From Polynucleobacter tropicus (GTDB lineage Bacteria; Pseudomonadota; Gammaproteobacteria; Burkholderiales; Burkholderiaceae), in assembly GCF_013307225.1 (NCBI RefSeq), contig NZ_CP028942.1, forward strand, positions 1,054,001-1,118,000: DNA of 64,000 bases, in the 5' to 3' direction. The notes under the pieces are model-generated. The model did no database searches. It saw only the letters and a program-made list of their open reading frames with translations, and had not been told where the DNA came from. The position numbers and the translations under genes were made by a program. Below are positions 56,532 through 64,000 of this stretch, one piece after another. Positions within the stretch are counted from its first letter, which is position 1; each line of letters begins with the position of its first letter.

Positions 56532-57468
56532 AACTCATTAAACGCTCATGGCGACGCTCAAGTAAAGCATCGGTTTTCATTCCATCAAAAGTTTTAAGAG
56601 ATTCAGCAAGCGCCTTACGCATATTGCCCATCATCACATCGTAATCACGATGTGCGCCGCCAATAGGCTCGGCAACAATCTTATCAATCAAACCAAGCGC
56701 TTTTAAGCGTTGAGCGGTTAAGCCCAATTGCTCAGCTGCCTCCGAGGCTTTATCTGCAGTCTTCCACAAAATCGAAGCACAGCCCTCAGGGGAAATCACA
56801 GAATAGGTAGAGTTTTGCAGCATCAAGACCACATCACCCATCGCAATCGCCAGAGCACCACCAGAACCACCCTCACCAATGATGGTGGCAATGATTGGAA
56901 CTTCTAGTTCGGCCTGTACATAGAGGTTACGTCCAATTGCTTCGGATTGATTGCGCTCTTCCGCATCAATTCCAGGAAAAGCGCCTGGTGTATCAACAAA
57001 TGTAAATACTGGAATGTCAAATTTTTCCGCGAGACGCATCAAGCGCATTGCCTTGCGATAACCCTCAGGGCGACTCATACCAAAGTTGCGTAATGCGCGT
57101 TCTTTTGTATCTCGACCTTTTTGATGACCGATCACCACGCAAGGTTGATTATCAAAACGCGCTAGGCCACCGATGATGGATTGATCATCTGCAAAAGTGC
57201 GATCGCCATGTAATTCATGGAAATCTGTGAATAATGCGCCTACGTAATCTAATGTATATGGTCTTTGCGGATGTCGTGCAACCTGAGAGACTTGCCATGG
57301 AGTTAAATTGGCATAAACATCTTTAGTGAGCTGCAGACTCTTTTCAGAAAGCGTTTTGATCTCATCGGATATATCCACCGATGATTCATCTTGCACAAAA
57401 CGCAGCTCTTCAATCTTTGACTCTAATTCGGCGATTTGCTGCTCAAAATCCAGGAAAGTCGTTTTCAT
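56497..57468 (-). CDS. accA: Acetyl-CoA carboxylase carboxyltransferase alpha
   Basis: Alpha subunit of the carboxyltransferase that makes malonyl-CoA. 323 aa. Signature pieces: [62 protein letters not shown] and [15 protein letters not shown]. It follows alkA by 9 bases and overlaps tilS. This is the fatty-acid enzyme, distinct from the PccB-type subunit at 14.4-15.9 kb. Confidence 0.96.
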   Translation of the reverse strand: MKTTFLDFEQQIAELESKIEELRFVQDESSVDISDEIKTLSEKSLQLTKDVYANLTPWQVSQVARHPQRPYTLDYVGALFTDFHELHGDRTFADDQSIIGGLARFDNQPCVVIGHQKGRDTKERALRNFGMSRPEGYRKAMRLMRLAEKFDIPVFTFVDTPGAFPGIDAEERNQSEAIGRNLYVQAELEVPIIATIIGEGGSGGALAIAMGDVVLMLQNSTYSVISPEGCASILWKTADKASEAAEQLGLTAQRLKALGLIDKIVAEPIGGAHRDYDVMMGNMRKALAESLKTFDGMKTDALLERRHERLMSYGKFKEVAAKS

Positions 57469-57477
57469 AGTCTGATT

Positions 57478-58134
57478 TTAATATTCAACCGGAATGGGGT
57501 CGATACTTCTCCACATATACCAGGTAGCAACCGTACGCCATGGGGCCCAATTGGCAGCCACTTCCCTGGCCTCATGGCGGCTTACAGGCTCGCCACTGAA
57601 GTAATTAAGGGAAATGGCCTTAATTAGCCCTACATCATCCAAAGGAAGGATATTGGGGCGAATCAGGTTAAAAATGAGGAACATTTCCGCAGTCCAGCGC
57701 CCAATACCCCGAATAGCGCTCAATTCTTGAATAACGCTCTCGTCATCCATGTTTTTCCATTGATTGGCATGAAGACGTCCAGAATCAAAGTGATCAGCTA
57801 AATCCCGAATGTATTCAACCTTGCGCCCAGATAATCCTGCGGCGCGTAATTCTTCAACCGATAAGGCTAGGATATTTTTGGGATTCATTTTTTTCTTGCT
57901 GGCAACAAGAACTCGATCCCACACTGCTTGGGCTGCCGCTACAGAAATTTGCTGACCCACAATTGCCCTTGCAAGAGTTGTGAAAGCATCGCCTCGTGTC
58001 ACCAAAAAACCAGAACCATACTTTGGAATGATTTTTTTCATGATGCGATCTTGTTTCATCAAATCACGACAAGCTTGCTCCCAGTATTCTGGGGCCCCAT
58101 CAACCGATGCTACTTTTTCTTTTACGTTCGACAC
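57478..58134 (-). CDS. DNA-3-methyladenine glycosylase II (AlkA-type)
   Basis: 218 aa HhH-GPD base-excision enzyme. The HhH motif LSAIRGIGRWTAEMFLIF is at about 145-162 and the catalytic Asp is in PLDDVGL. It lacks the N-terminal domain of E. coli AlkA, as in the shorter family members. The start is GTG, overlapping the cysS stop by one base (TAGTG). It removes alkylated purines from DNA. It sits in the cysS-alkA-accA-tilS strand without any SOS or Ada-type site that I can see. Confidence 0.88.
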   Translation of the reverse strand: MSNVKEKVASVDGAPEYWEQACRDLMKQDRIMKKIIPKYGSGFLVTRGDAFTTLARAIVGQQISVAAAQAVWDRVLVASKKKMNPKNILALSVEELRAAGLSGRKVEYIRDLADHFDSGRLHANQWKNMDDESVIQELSAIRGIGRWTAEMFLIFNLIRPNILPLDDVGLIKAISLNYFSGEPVSRHEAREVAANWAPWRTVATWYMWRSIDPIPVEY

Positions 58135-59555
58135 TACGCTCTACGCCATTCTGTAATGCCGCCTGGCTTATCTTCCAAAACAATACCTTGCTCTAGCAAG
58201 GTTTTTCTAATGAGATCCGCTTTAGCAAAATCTTTCGCTTGTTTAGCAGCAGCACGTGCGGAGATCTGCTCTTCAATATCCTGCGTTTGTAATCCATCCT
58301 CATTCTTCGATCCCATTTGCAAGAATGTGGTTGGATCTCTTTGCAAGAAATTGAGCATGCCTCCAAGGGTCTTGAGGGTAGCAGCCAGAGTCGCTTTATT
58401 TTGACCTTGAGCACGGTTGACTTCGCTTGCCAGTTCAAACAGAACAGCTATAGCCTCTGGCGTATTGAAATCATCATTCATGGCCTCAGTAAAGCGCTGA
58501 ACCCAAGGACTCTTAGCATCCAACGAGAAATTACTGGCTGCGGGTTCTTGAGCAAGCGCAGTATACAAACGCACTAAGCCAGAACGCGCCTCTTCTAATT
58601 GCGCATCACTGTAATTAATTGGACTACGGTAATGCGCTTTGAGCATGAAAAATCTTAATACCTCTGGGTCAAAGCTTTTTAGTACATCTCGAATCAAAAA
58701 GAAATTGCCCAATGATTTAGACATCTTTTCTTCATTTACGCGAATATGACCGTTGTGCATCCAATAATTTACAAATGGAGCATCGCCCTCTTTGCGATTC
58801 TGACCATACAAAGCACCCTCGCTTTGAGCAATCTCATTTTCATGATGAGGAAACTGCAAGTCGGCACCGCCGCCATGAATGTCAAAGTGCTCGCCTAGCA
58901 GGTCGCATGACATTGCTGAGCACTCAATGTGCCAGCCTGGCCTACCTTCTCCCCAAGGAGAGGCCCAGCGGGTATCAGCTGGCTCTTCAGGCTTAGCGCT
59001 CTTCCACAAAACAAAGTCGAGTGGATCGCGCTTACCACCACCAACCGCTACTCGCTCGCCCGCATTTAATTCATCCAAAGTCTTGCCAGATAGTTGGCCA
59101 TAACGAGGTAGTAAACGAACCGCAAAGTTCACATCACCGTCCTCAGCCTTATAAGCGAGCTCATTTTCAATAAGCTTGCCAATCATTCCCTGCATTTGCT
59201 TAATGTAGTCAGTTGCACGTGGCTCTTCATCGGGATGCATTAAACCCAATTCATCTGAATCAGCATGCATAGCATCAATGAAGCGATTGGTTAAAGCTGA
59301 AATTGGCTCACCATTCTCTAATGCACGATTAATAATTTTGTCGTCGATGTCCGTGATATTGCGAACATAAAGCACTTCATACCCGCTTGCCCTTAACCAG
59401 CGAACTACCATGTCAAAGACGATCATGACCCTAGCATGGCCAATATGACAAAAGTCATAGACTGTCATGCCGCAGACATACATCTTCACCTTACCCGGCT
59501 CGATGGGCTTAAAAACCTGCTTAGAACGGTTAAGGGTGTTATAGATTTGCAGCAT
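58134..59555 (-). CDS. cysS: Cysteinyl-tRNA synthetase
   Basis: Class I aminoacyl-tRNA synthetase of 473 aa. HIGH-type motif [10 protein letters not shown] near residue 35-40, KMSKS near 265-270, and zinc-ligand cysteines in YVCGMTVYD and [10 protein letters not shown]. The C-terminal DALR and tail regions follow. First gene of the cysS-alkA-accA-tilS series and divergent from the TPR lipoprotein gene, with 61 bases between starts. Confidence 0.96.
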   Translation of the reverse strand: MLQIYNTLNRSKQVFKPIEPGKVKMYVCGMTVYDFCHIGHARVMIVFDMVVRWLRASGYEVLYVRNITDIDDKIINRALENGEPISALTNRFIDAMHADSDELGLMHPDEEPRATDYIKQMQGMIGKLIENELAYKAEDGDVNFAVRLLPRYGQLSGKTLDELNAGERVAVGGGKRDPLDFVLWKSAKPEEPADTRWASPWGEGRPGWHIECSAMSCDLLGEHFDIHGGGADLQFPHHENEIAQSEGALYGQNRKEGDAPFVNYWMHNGHIRVNEEKMSKSLGNFFLIRDVLKSFDPEVLRFFMLKAHYRSPINYSDAQLEEARSGLVRLYTALAQEPAASNFSLDAKSPWVQRFTEAMNDDFNTPEAIAVLFELASEVNRAQGQNKATLAATLKTLGGMLNFLQRDPTTFLQMGSKNEDGLQTQDIEEQISARAAAKQAKDFAKADLIRKTLLEQGIVLEDKPGGITEWRRA

Positions 59556-59616
59556 AGGGCTATAAAGGAGGGGTGAGACGGTGCTTATTTGTTAGACTGA
59601 GCGCTGAGTATATCGA

Positions 59617-60501
59617 ATGAGCCAGTTTTCCACCGTTAGCCCTATGTTTGAGTCCCAAAAAATACAGTTTTCCAGCCCTTTCAAGGCTTTAGTCATTTTT
59701 TCCGCCATAGTGGCTCTTATTGGCTGCAGCACTCCAGCACAGCAGCTTGCAGATGCCCAAATTGCGGCACTCAACAAACAAGAGGCAAAGTCTCCAGAGG
59801 CACAAACACAACCCTACCTAGGTGGCTATGGTCCAGGAGATCCTCCACGCCTTTCCACTGATGCTCCTTACGATCCATTAAACCCAGAGTTATCAGAAAC
59901 AGTGGGTGTGCCCTTTTTGTCATTTCTGATTATTGAACCAGATCCAGTTACCAAAAATGCTGTGCCATCGGATATTGAAAAACTCGTCAAAGCGCGCAAA
60001 TACCAAGATGCAATCGACGCAATTAATGATCGACTGAAAAAGACTCCCCGCAATGTTCAGCTTCGATATGTAAAAGCACGCCTACAAATTGAATTACGAG
60101 ACCTCGATGGCGCCAAGAAAACCTTAATTGAAATTACCCAACAATTTCCAGAGCTGCCAGAACCCTACAACAATCTCGCCGCAATTGCCGCCAACCAAGG
60201 CAAATGGATCGAGGCACGCGACTATCTAGAGTTAGCGCTTAAGCTCAGACCTAGCTATAGCCTTGCTGCTGCGAACTTAGGTGAGGTCTATGTTCGCCTT
60301 GGCGCAAAAGCCTATGAAGACGCAGCAGCCAATACCCAGCTAAATCAGCGCCTTTATTCCAATCGCGCCAAATTCTTATTGAACCTATTGAAGCCGCAAT
60401 CCAAAGGTGCCAACAACGCTGTTAATCCCGTATCAAATTTTTCCATCAACACATTAGAAGGTAAATCAAGCAATGGCGAAGGTACTACTAAAAACCAATA
60501 A
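59617..60501 (+). CDS. TPR-repeat lipoprotein
   Basis: 294 aa. The lipobox LIGC gives the lipidated Cys at residue 37. After a Pro-rich linker (~65-105) come TPR units ([54 protein letters not shown]) at about 120-250. The last ~35 residues are low-complexity Asn/Ser-rich. TPR lipoproteins often scaffold envelope complexes. It overlaps ppiB by 29 bases, so the two are coupled. No specific partner can be named. Confidence 0.85.
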   Translation: MSQFSTVSPMFESQKIQFSSPFKALVIFSAIVALIGCSTPAQQLADAQIAALNKQEAKSPEAQTQPYLGGYGPGDPPRLSTDAPYDPLNPELSETVGVPFLSFLIIEPDPVTKNAVPSDIEKLVKARKYQDAIDAINDRLKKTPRNVQLRYVKARLQIELRDLDGAKKTLIEITQQFPELPEPYNNLAAIAANQGKWIEARDYLELALKLRPSYSLAAANLGEVYVRLGAKAYEDAAANTQLNQRLYSNRAKFLLNLLKPQSKGANNAVNPVSNFSINTLEGKSSNGEGTTKNQ

Positions 60502-60976
60502 GGGTGATATCACCCTCTCCCTCGATTCTGCTAAGGCACCAAAAAGCGTTGCCAATTTTTTGCAGTATGTAAAAAGCGGTCACTACGATGGAACAATCTT
60601 CCATCGCGTAATTGATAACTTCATGATTCAAGGTGGCGGCATGGCTCCTGGCATGAAACAAAAACCAACGGGCGCTGAAATTGAAAATGAAGCCGACAAC
60701 GGTCTTAAAAATGAACGTGGCACGATTGCAATGGCTCGCACTAGTGATCCCCACTCTGCGACAGCGCAATTCTTTATCAACGTCAATAACAATGATTTCT
60801 TGAACCATACCGCCCCGAATGCTCAAGGCTGGGGCTATGCAGTATTTGGCAAGGTAAGCGATGGCATGGATGTAGTTGACGCCATTCGCAAGGTGAAAAC
60901 TGGCAGCGCTGGCTTTCATCAAGACGTTCCAGCCGAAGATGTAATCATTGAGAAAGCTACCGTTCTCGAGGAATGA
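60473..60976 (+). CDS. ppiB: Peptidyl-prolyl cis-trans isomerase (cyclophilin)
   Basis: 167 aa cyclophilin without a signal peptide, so cytoplasmic PpiB type. The active-site Arg is in [13 protein letters not shown], with [21 protein letters not shown] [18 protein letters not shown] and [10 protein letters not shown] as the other family blocks. The C-terminal [11 protein letters not shown] is normal. The start codon lies 29 bases inside the TPR gene. It overlaps lpxH by four bases. Confidence 0.94.
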   Translation: MAKVLLKTNKGDITLSLDSAKAPKSVANFLQYVKSGHYDGTIFHRVIDNFMIQGGGMAPGMKQKPTGAEIENEADNGLKNERGTIAMARTSDPHSATAQFFINVNNNDFLNHTAPNAQGWGYAVFGKVSDGMDVVDAIRKVKTGSAGFHQDVPAEDVIIEKATVLEE

Positions 60977-61761
60977 TCCCTCAACACGCGAGCGCACTGC
61001 TCATTTCAGATCTTCATCTGACGCCGTCAATGCCTTTGACGGCGCAACGTTTTTTTGATTTCTGCGAAAAAGATGCCTCCCAAGCGGAGGCTGTCTTTAT
61101 ATTAGGTGACCTCTTTGAGTATTGGGTCGGCGATGATGCGGCAAGTCACTCGCCCTTTCAGCACGAAGTAAAACAGGCTCTTGCAAATCTATCAAACAAG
61201 GTGAAGACCTACTATATCCATGGCAACCGGGATTTTCTATTGGGCTCTGCATTCCTGAAAAAAACCGGCATGACTTTACTCGCCGATCCTTCGCTTGTGG
61301 AAATTGCTGGTAACAAATACCTTCTTGCCCATGGTGACGCGCTATGCACCGCTGACATCGGCTATCAAATATTTCGTGGCTGGGTTAGAAAGCCTTGGCT
61401 ACAAAAATTATTCCTCGCTTTACCAATCACCTGGAGACGTTCGATTGCCAACCAATTGCGCATGAATAGTCATGCTAACTACGCACGTGGCGCGCAGTCA
61501 TCCTATCAGCAGAATCAAATCAAGACCGATGTCACCAAAGAGGCTTGTGCAGCAATCCTGCGTGAACATTCTGGTGACAAGTTAATTCACGGTCATACAC
61601 ATAGGCCATCACATCATCAAGAATCTTTAGGAGGTCAATCTTGGCAACGCTGGGTTCTGTCTGATTGGGACCTAGATCACCCTGAAGCGACCGCTCCACG
61701 AGCAAGCGCCCTACTAATCAATGCGCAAGGCGTGCGCACGATTGATTTAATTAAATCCTAG
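60973..61761 (+). CDS. lpxH: UDP-2,3-diacylglucosamine diphosphatase
   Basis: Hydrolyses UDP-2,3-diacylglucosamine to lipid X in lipid A synthesis, on the inner face of the membrane. Metallophosphoesterase motifs in order: [29 protein letters not shown], and HGHTHRP near the end. 262 aa is typical for LpxH. It overlaps ppiB by four bases (ATGA). It converges on suhB with 24 bases between. Confidence 0.95.
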   Translation: MIPQHASALLISDLHLTPSMPLTAQRFFDFCEKDASQAEAVFILGDLFEYWVGDDAASHSPFQHEVKQALANLSNKVKTYYIHGNRDFLLGSAFLKKTGMTLLADPSLVEIAGNKYLLAHGDALCTADIGYQIFRGWVRKPWLQKLFLALPITWRRSIANQLRMNSHANYARGAQSSYQQNQIKTDVTKEACAAILREHSGDKLIHGHTHRPSHHQESLGGQSWQRWVLSDWDLDHPEATAPRASALLINAQGVRTIDLIKS

Positions 61762-61785
61762 TAGTAAAAACCTGGAAGTTAAAGC

Positions 61786-62574
61786 TTAGCAGGCAGAGTA
61801 TTTAGAGAGGCACTGCACCATTTGCGCATAAATTCGTGGATTGGCGGCCATGACTTCACCACTCTTGAGAAAGCCCTCTTCTCCACGATAGTTGCCGATC
61901 AAACCGCCTGCTTCAGTCACCAGCAAAGCACCTGCAGCCATATCCCAAGGTTTCAGATCGCTCTCAAAGAAACCATCGTAACGACCCGCCGCAACATAAG
62001 CCAAGTCCAATGAGGCTGCGCCTGGTCGACGCAAGCCAGCACATTGACGAGACATCTCGGCAAATATTTTTAAGTACTTTTCCAAGTCTTGATCTTCGCG
62101 ATAAGGAAAACCAGTACCGATCAATGAATTACTCAGTCGATCTTGCGTGGCAACTCGTAGACGACGGCGATCAAGATAAGCGCCTGCACCACGCGTAGCG
62201 GTAAATAATTCATCACGATTTGGGTCATACACAACCGCTTGCTGAGTGACGCCATTCACCGACAATGCAATAGAAACTGCGTATTGTGGAAATCCGTGTA
62301 TGAAATTGGTTGTGCCATCCAATGGATCAATGATCCAAACGTTTTCGGCATTGATGTTTTGTTCGCCTGTTTCTTCGGCCAAGAAACCATGTGTTGGATA
62401 AGCCTCACTTAAGGTCTCGATGATGGCTGCTTCGGCAGCTTTGTCCACCTCAGTCACAAAATCATTGTGCTGCTTGCGATCCACCTGCAGTCTCTCTAAA
62501 TTTAGAGATGCACGATTGATAACGGTTCCTGCGCGACGGGCGGCCTTGACGGCCACATTTAACATGGGATGCAT
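61786..62574 (-). CDS. suhB: Inositol-1-monophosphatase family protein (SuhB)
   Basis: Mg-dependent phosphatase; SuhB also helps rRNA transcription antitermination in E. coli. The metal motifs are [20 protein letters not shown] and [15 protein letters not shown]. The start at 62574 ([16 protein letters not shown], 262 aa) marks the beginning of family sequence; an upstream ATG at 62634 adds 20 residues of no likeness. It is divergent from trmJ, as in many betaproteobacteria. Confidence 0.92.
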   Translation of the reverse strand: MHPMLNVAVKAARRAGTVINRASLNLERLQVDRKQHNDFVTEVDKAAEAAIIETLSEAYPTHGFLAEETGEQNINAENVWIIDPLDGTTNFIHGFPQYAVSIALSVNGVTQQAVVYDPNRDELFTATRGAGAYLDRRRLRVATQDRLSNSLIGTGFPYREDQDLEKYLKIFAEMSRQCAGLRRPGAASLDLAYVAAGRYDGFFESDLKPWDMAAGALLVTEAGGLIGNYRGEEGFLKSGEVMAANPRIYAQMVQCLSKYSAC

Positions 62575-62694
62575 AGTATGGATGGACAAATTAAATAAGA
62601 ACAGGGCTGAAATATTGCCGAAAGTGCATGACAATACAAAGCTAATACTATGATTCTAAACGATTTACCTCATTTACCCCCTAATACCTAAACC

Positions 62695-63444
62695 ATGAAC
62701 ATTGATTCAGCCCATTTACTACGATGGATACTGGTGGAAACCAGCCACCCAGGTAATGTTGGGTCGGCTGCCAGAGCCATGAAAACAATGGGTTTTCAGG
62801 ACTTGCATTTAATTAACCCAAAAATCCAGGAAACCTCCAAAGAGCCAGAAGCTATTGCCCTCGCCAGCGGCGCTGCTGATCTTCTCGACTCAGCCATTGA
62901 ACATTCATCACTTGGGCAATCCGTGCAGGGATACTCCTTAGTATTGGGCCTAACTAGCAGAGATCGGGAATTTGGGCCACCCGCAATTGACTGGCAATCT
63001 GCGCTCAGTTTGATATCTGAAAATACTCAAAATCAAGGAAAAACCGCTCTGGTATTTGGTCCAGAAAGAACTGGACTAGAAAATCACCACCTATCCTTTT
63101 GCACCCATCGGGTATGGCTTGATGCCAACCCCAACTACCCCTCTCTAAATCTTGCACAAGCCCTGATGGTTTGCGCATATACCCTCAGGCAATCACTTCA
63201 AAGCATAGGTATTAGCGATGCATCTAAAAATCGCGACCCTGGAATAGATTTGGCTGACCCAGCCGCTATCACTGCGATGCTAGAGCATTGGCGGGAGGGT
63301 CTTGAAGCTATTGGCTACCTCGATCCAGCCAATCCAAAAAAATTAATGCCTAGGCTGGAAGCCCTATTTGCGCGCAGTAGACTACGAAAAGAGGAAATCG
63401 ATCTTTTACGAGGCATAGCAAAACAGATGCTCCTGAGAAAATAA
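62695..63444 (+). CDS. trmJ: tRNA (Cm32/Um32) methyltransferase TrmJ
   Basis: SPOUT methyltransferase that 2'-O-methylates position 32 of several tRNAs. LVETSHPGNVGSAARAMKTMGF is the N-terminal RNA-binding motif. VFGPERTGLENHHL and PNYPSLNLAQALMVCAYTLR form the knotted cofactor site. The C-terminal helical extension (~165-249) is typical of TrmJ. It is 249 aa. cysE follows after 23 bases on the same strand. Confidence 0.93.
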   Translation: MNIDSAHLLRWILVETSHPGNVGSAARAMKTMGFQDLHLINPKIQETSKEPEAIALASGAADLLDSAIEHSSLGQSVQGYSLVLGLTSRDREFGPPAIDWQSALSLISENTQNQGKTALVFGPERTGLENHHLSFCTHRVWLDANPNYPSLNLAQALMVCAYTLRQSLQSIGISDASKNRDPGIDLADPAAITAMLEHWREGLEAIGYLDPANPKKLMPRLEALFARSRLRKEEIDLLRGIAKQMLLRK

Positions 63445-63467
63445 TCTAGCCCCGTTAAAATCAAGCT

Positions 63468-64000
63468 ATGTTTAATTCAATCTTCGACCAAGTCGACTCC
63501 ATCATTGTTCGGGATCCGGCAGCAAGAAACCGCCTTGAGGTGATTACTTGCTACCCAGGTTTGCATGCCGTGTGGTTGCATCGTGTCTCACATTTTTTTT
63601 GGAATCTTGGCTTAAAGTGGATTGCGCGATTTCTATCAATGTTCTCCAGACTAATTACTGGCATTGAAATCCATCCTGGCGCAAGGATTGGTCGTCGCGT
63701 ATTTTTAGATCATGGCCTGGGAATCGTGATTGGCGAGACTACTGAAATTGGTGATGACTGCACAATTTATCAAGGCGTCACCTTAGGTGGCACATCTCTT
63801 TATAAAGGCGCAAAGCGTCACCCTACCTTAGGCAAAGGTGTCGTTGTTAGTGCTGGCGCTAAAGTCCTTGGTGGTTTTACAGTTGGAGATGGTGCACGTA
63901 TTGGTTCCAATGCAGTTGTTCTTAAAGAAATTCCAGCTGGTGCAACTGCAGTTGGTATTCCCGCGCGCATTCTGCATCCAGATTTGCCGCAAAGCGCTGA
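63468..64000 (+). CDS. cysE: Serine O-acetyltransferase (partial, cut by window end)
   Basis: About 177 codons are visible without a stop. [26 protein letters not shown] leads into the catalytic start ([13 protein letters not shown]) and left-handed beta-helix hexapeptide repeats with [25 protein letters not shown] and the [18 protein letters not shown] loop that holds the catalytic His. It makes O-acetylserine for cysteine synthesis. The gene continues past the window end. It follows trmJ closely. Confidence 0.94.
   Translation, partial: MFNSIFDQVDSIIVRDPAARNRLEVITCYPGLHAVWLHRVSHFFWNLGLKWIARFLSMFSRLITGIEIHPGARIGRRVFLDHGLGIVIGETTEIGDDCTIYQGVTLGGTSLYKGAKRHPTLGKGVVVSAGAKVLGGFTVGDGARIGSNAVVLKEIPAGATAVGIPARILHPDLPQSA

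Noticed and set aside
60488..60997. 169-codon minus-strand ORF over ppiB
   Set aside because: Mirror of the strongly conserved cyclophilin; codon symmetry explains the open frame.

Overview
The window looks like a stretch of a betaproteobacterial chromosome, most likely a Burkholderiales freshwater bacterium of the Polynucleobacter type. This rests on gene order and protein character, not on a database match: a class I PHA locus (phaC-phaB-phaR) next to rimO, rluD-pgeF opposite bamD, parE-parC, a Bug-type solute-binding protein, suhB/trmJ/cysE, and very short intergenic gaps with slightly AT-rich DNA. There are about 68 protein genes, three tRNAs (Arg-CCT, Asn-GTT, Ser-GCT), one TPP riboswitch and several hairpin terminators. 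I see no rRNA, insertion sequence, prophage, integrase or CRISPR array.

Layout. 1-4.7 kb: rimO and polyhydroxyalkanoate genes phaR, phaB and phaC (minus strand), with the first codons of a possible thiolase at the left edge. 4.7-11.8 kb: pgeF, rluD, bamD, alr, lplT and a tsaB-rimI-holD-like operon. 11.8-19.9 kb: a propionate / methylmalonyl-CoA block (scpA, meaB, pccB, pccA, a VOC protein) with a divergent GntR regulator and a strong palindrome in the shared promoter region. 20-25 kb: two small cytochromes c and a group of molybdo-hydroxylase accessory genes (MoxR, VWA, MocA-like, XdhC) without the enzyme itself. 25-32.3 kb: topoisomerase IV, a CoA-transferase and an MFS carrier. 32.3-39.8 kb: tRNA-Arg, a pair of inverted DnaA boxes, a thiamine-type Nudix hydrolase, then the TPP-riboswitch operon thiC-thiO-thiS-thiG-thiE with convergent thiD and tRNA-Asn. 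39.9-50 kb: Bug protein, TPP-dependent enzyme, FAH hydrolase, a U32 protein, two envelope proteins, a sugar-acid-type dehydratase and an acyl-CoA ligase. 50-52.2 kb: a tight six-gene minus-strand operon headed by a tiny HTH/zinc-knuckle protein with an elaborate repeat over its promoter. 52.3-64 kb: a lipoprotein, phasin, tRNA-Ser, lysC, cysS-alkA-accA-tilS, a TPR lipoprotein-ppiB-lpxH operon, suhB, trmJ, and cysE cut by the window end.

How the parts work together. PHA synthesis (phaB, phaC), granule coating (phasin) and repression (PhaR) are all present, and a shared 11-base motif lies upstream of phaR, phaC and the phasin gene, which suggests one PhaR regulon. Propionyl-CoA carboxylase, a candidate epimerase, mutase and its GTPase chaperone form a complete route from propionyl-CoA to succinyl-CoA. 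The thiamine block makes the HMP and thiazole moieties and joins them; the neighbouring Nudix enzyme may remove damaged thiamine diphosphate.

Most of the window is housekeeping. The least explained pieces are the HTH - secreted protein - Smr - DUF883 - YqjE - YqjK operon, the inverted DnaA-box pair after tRNA-Arg, and the palindrome on the gntR start codon. Coordinates of short motifs were read by eye and may be off by a base or so.
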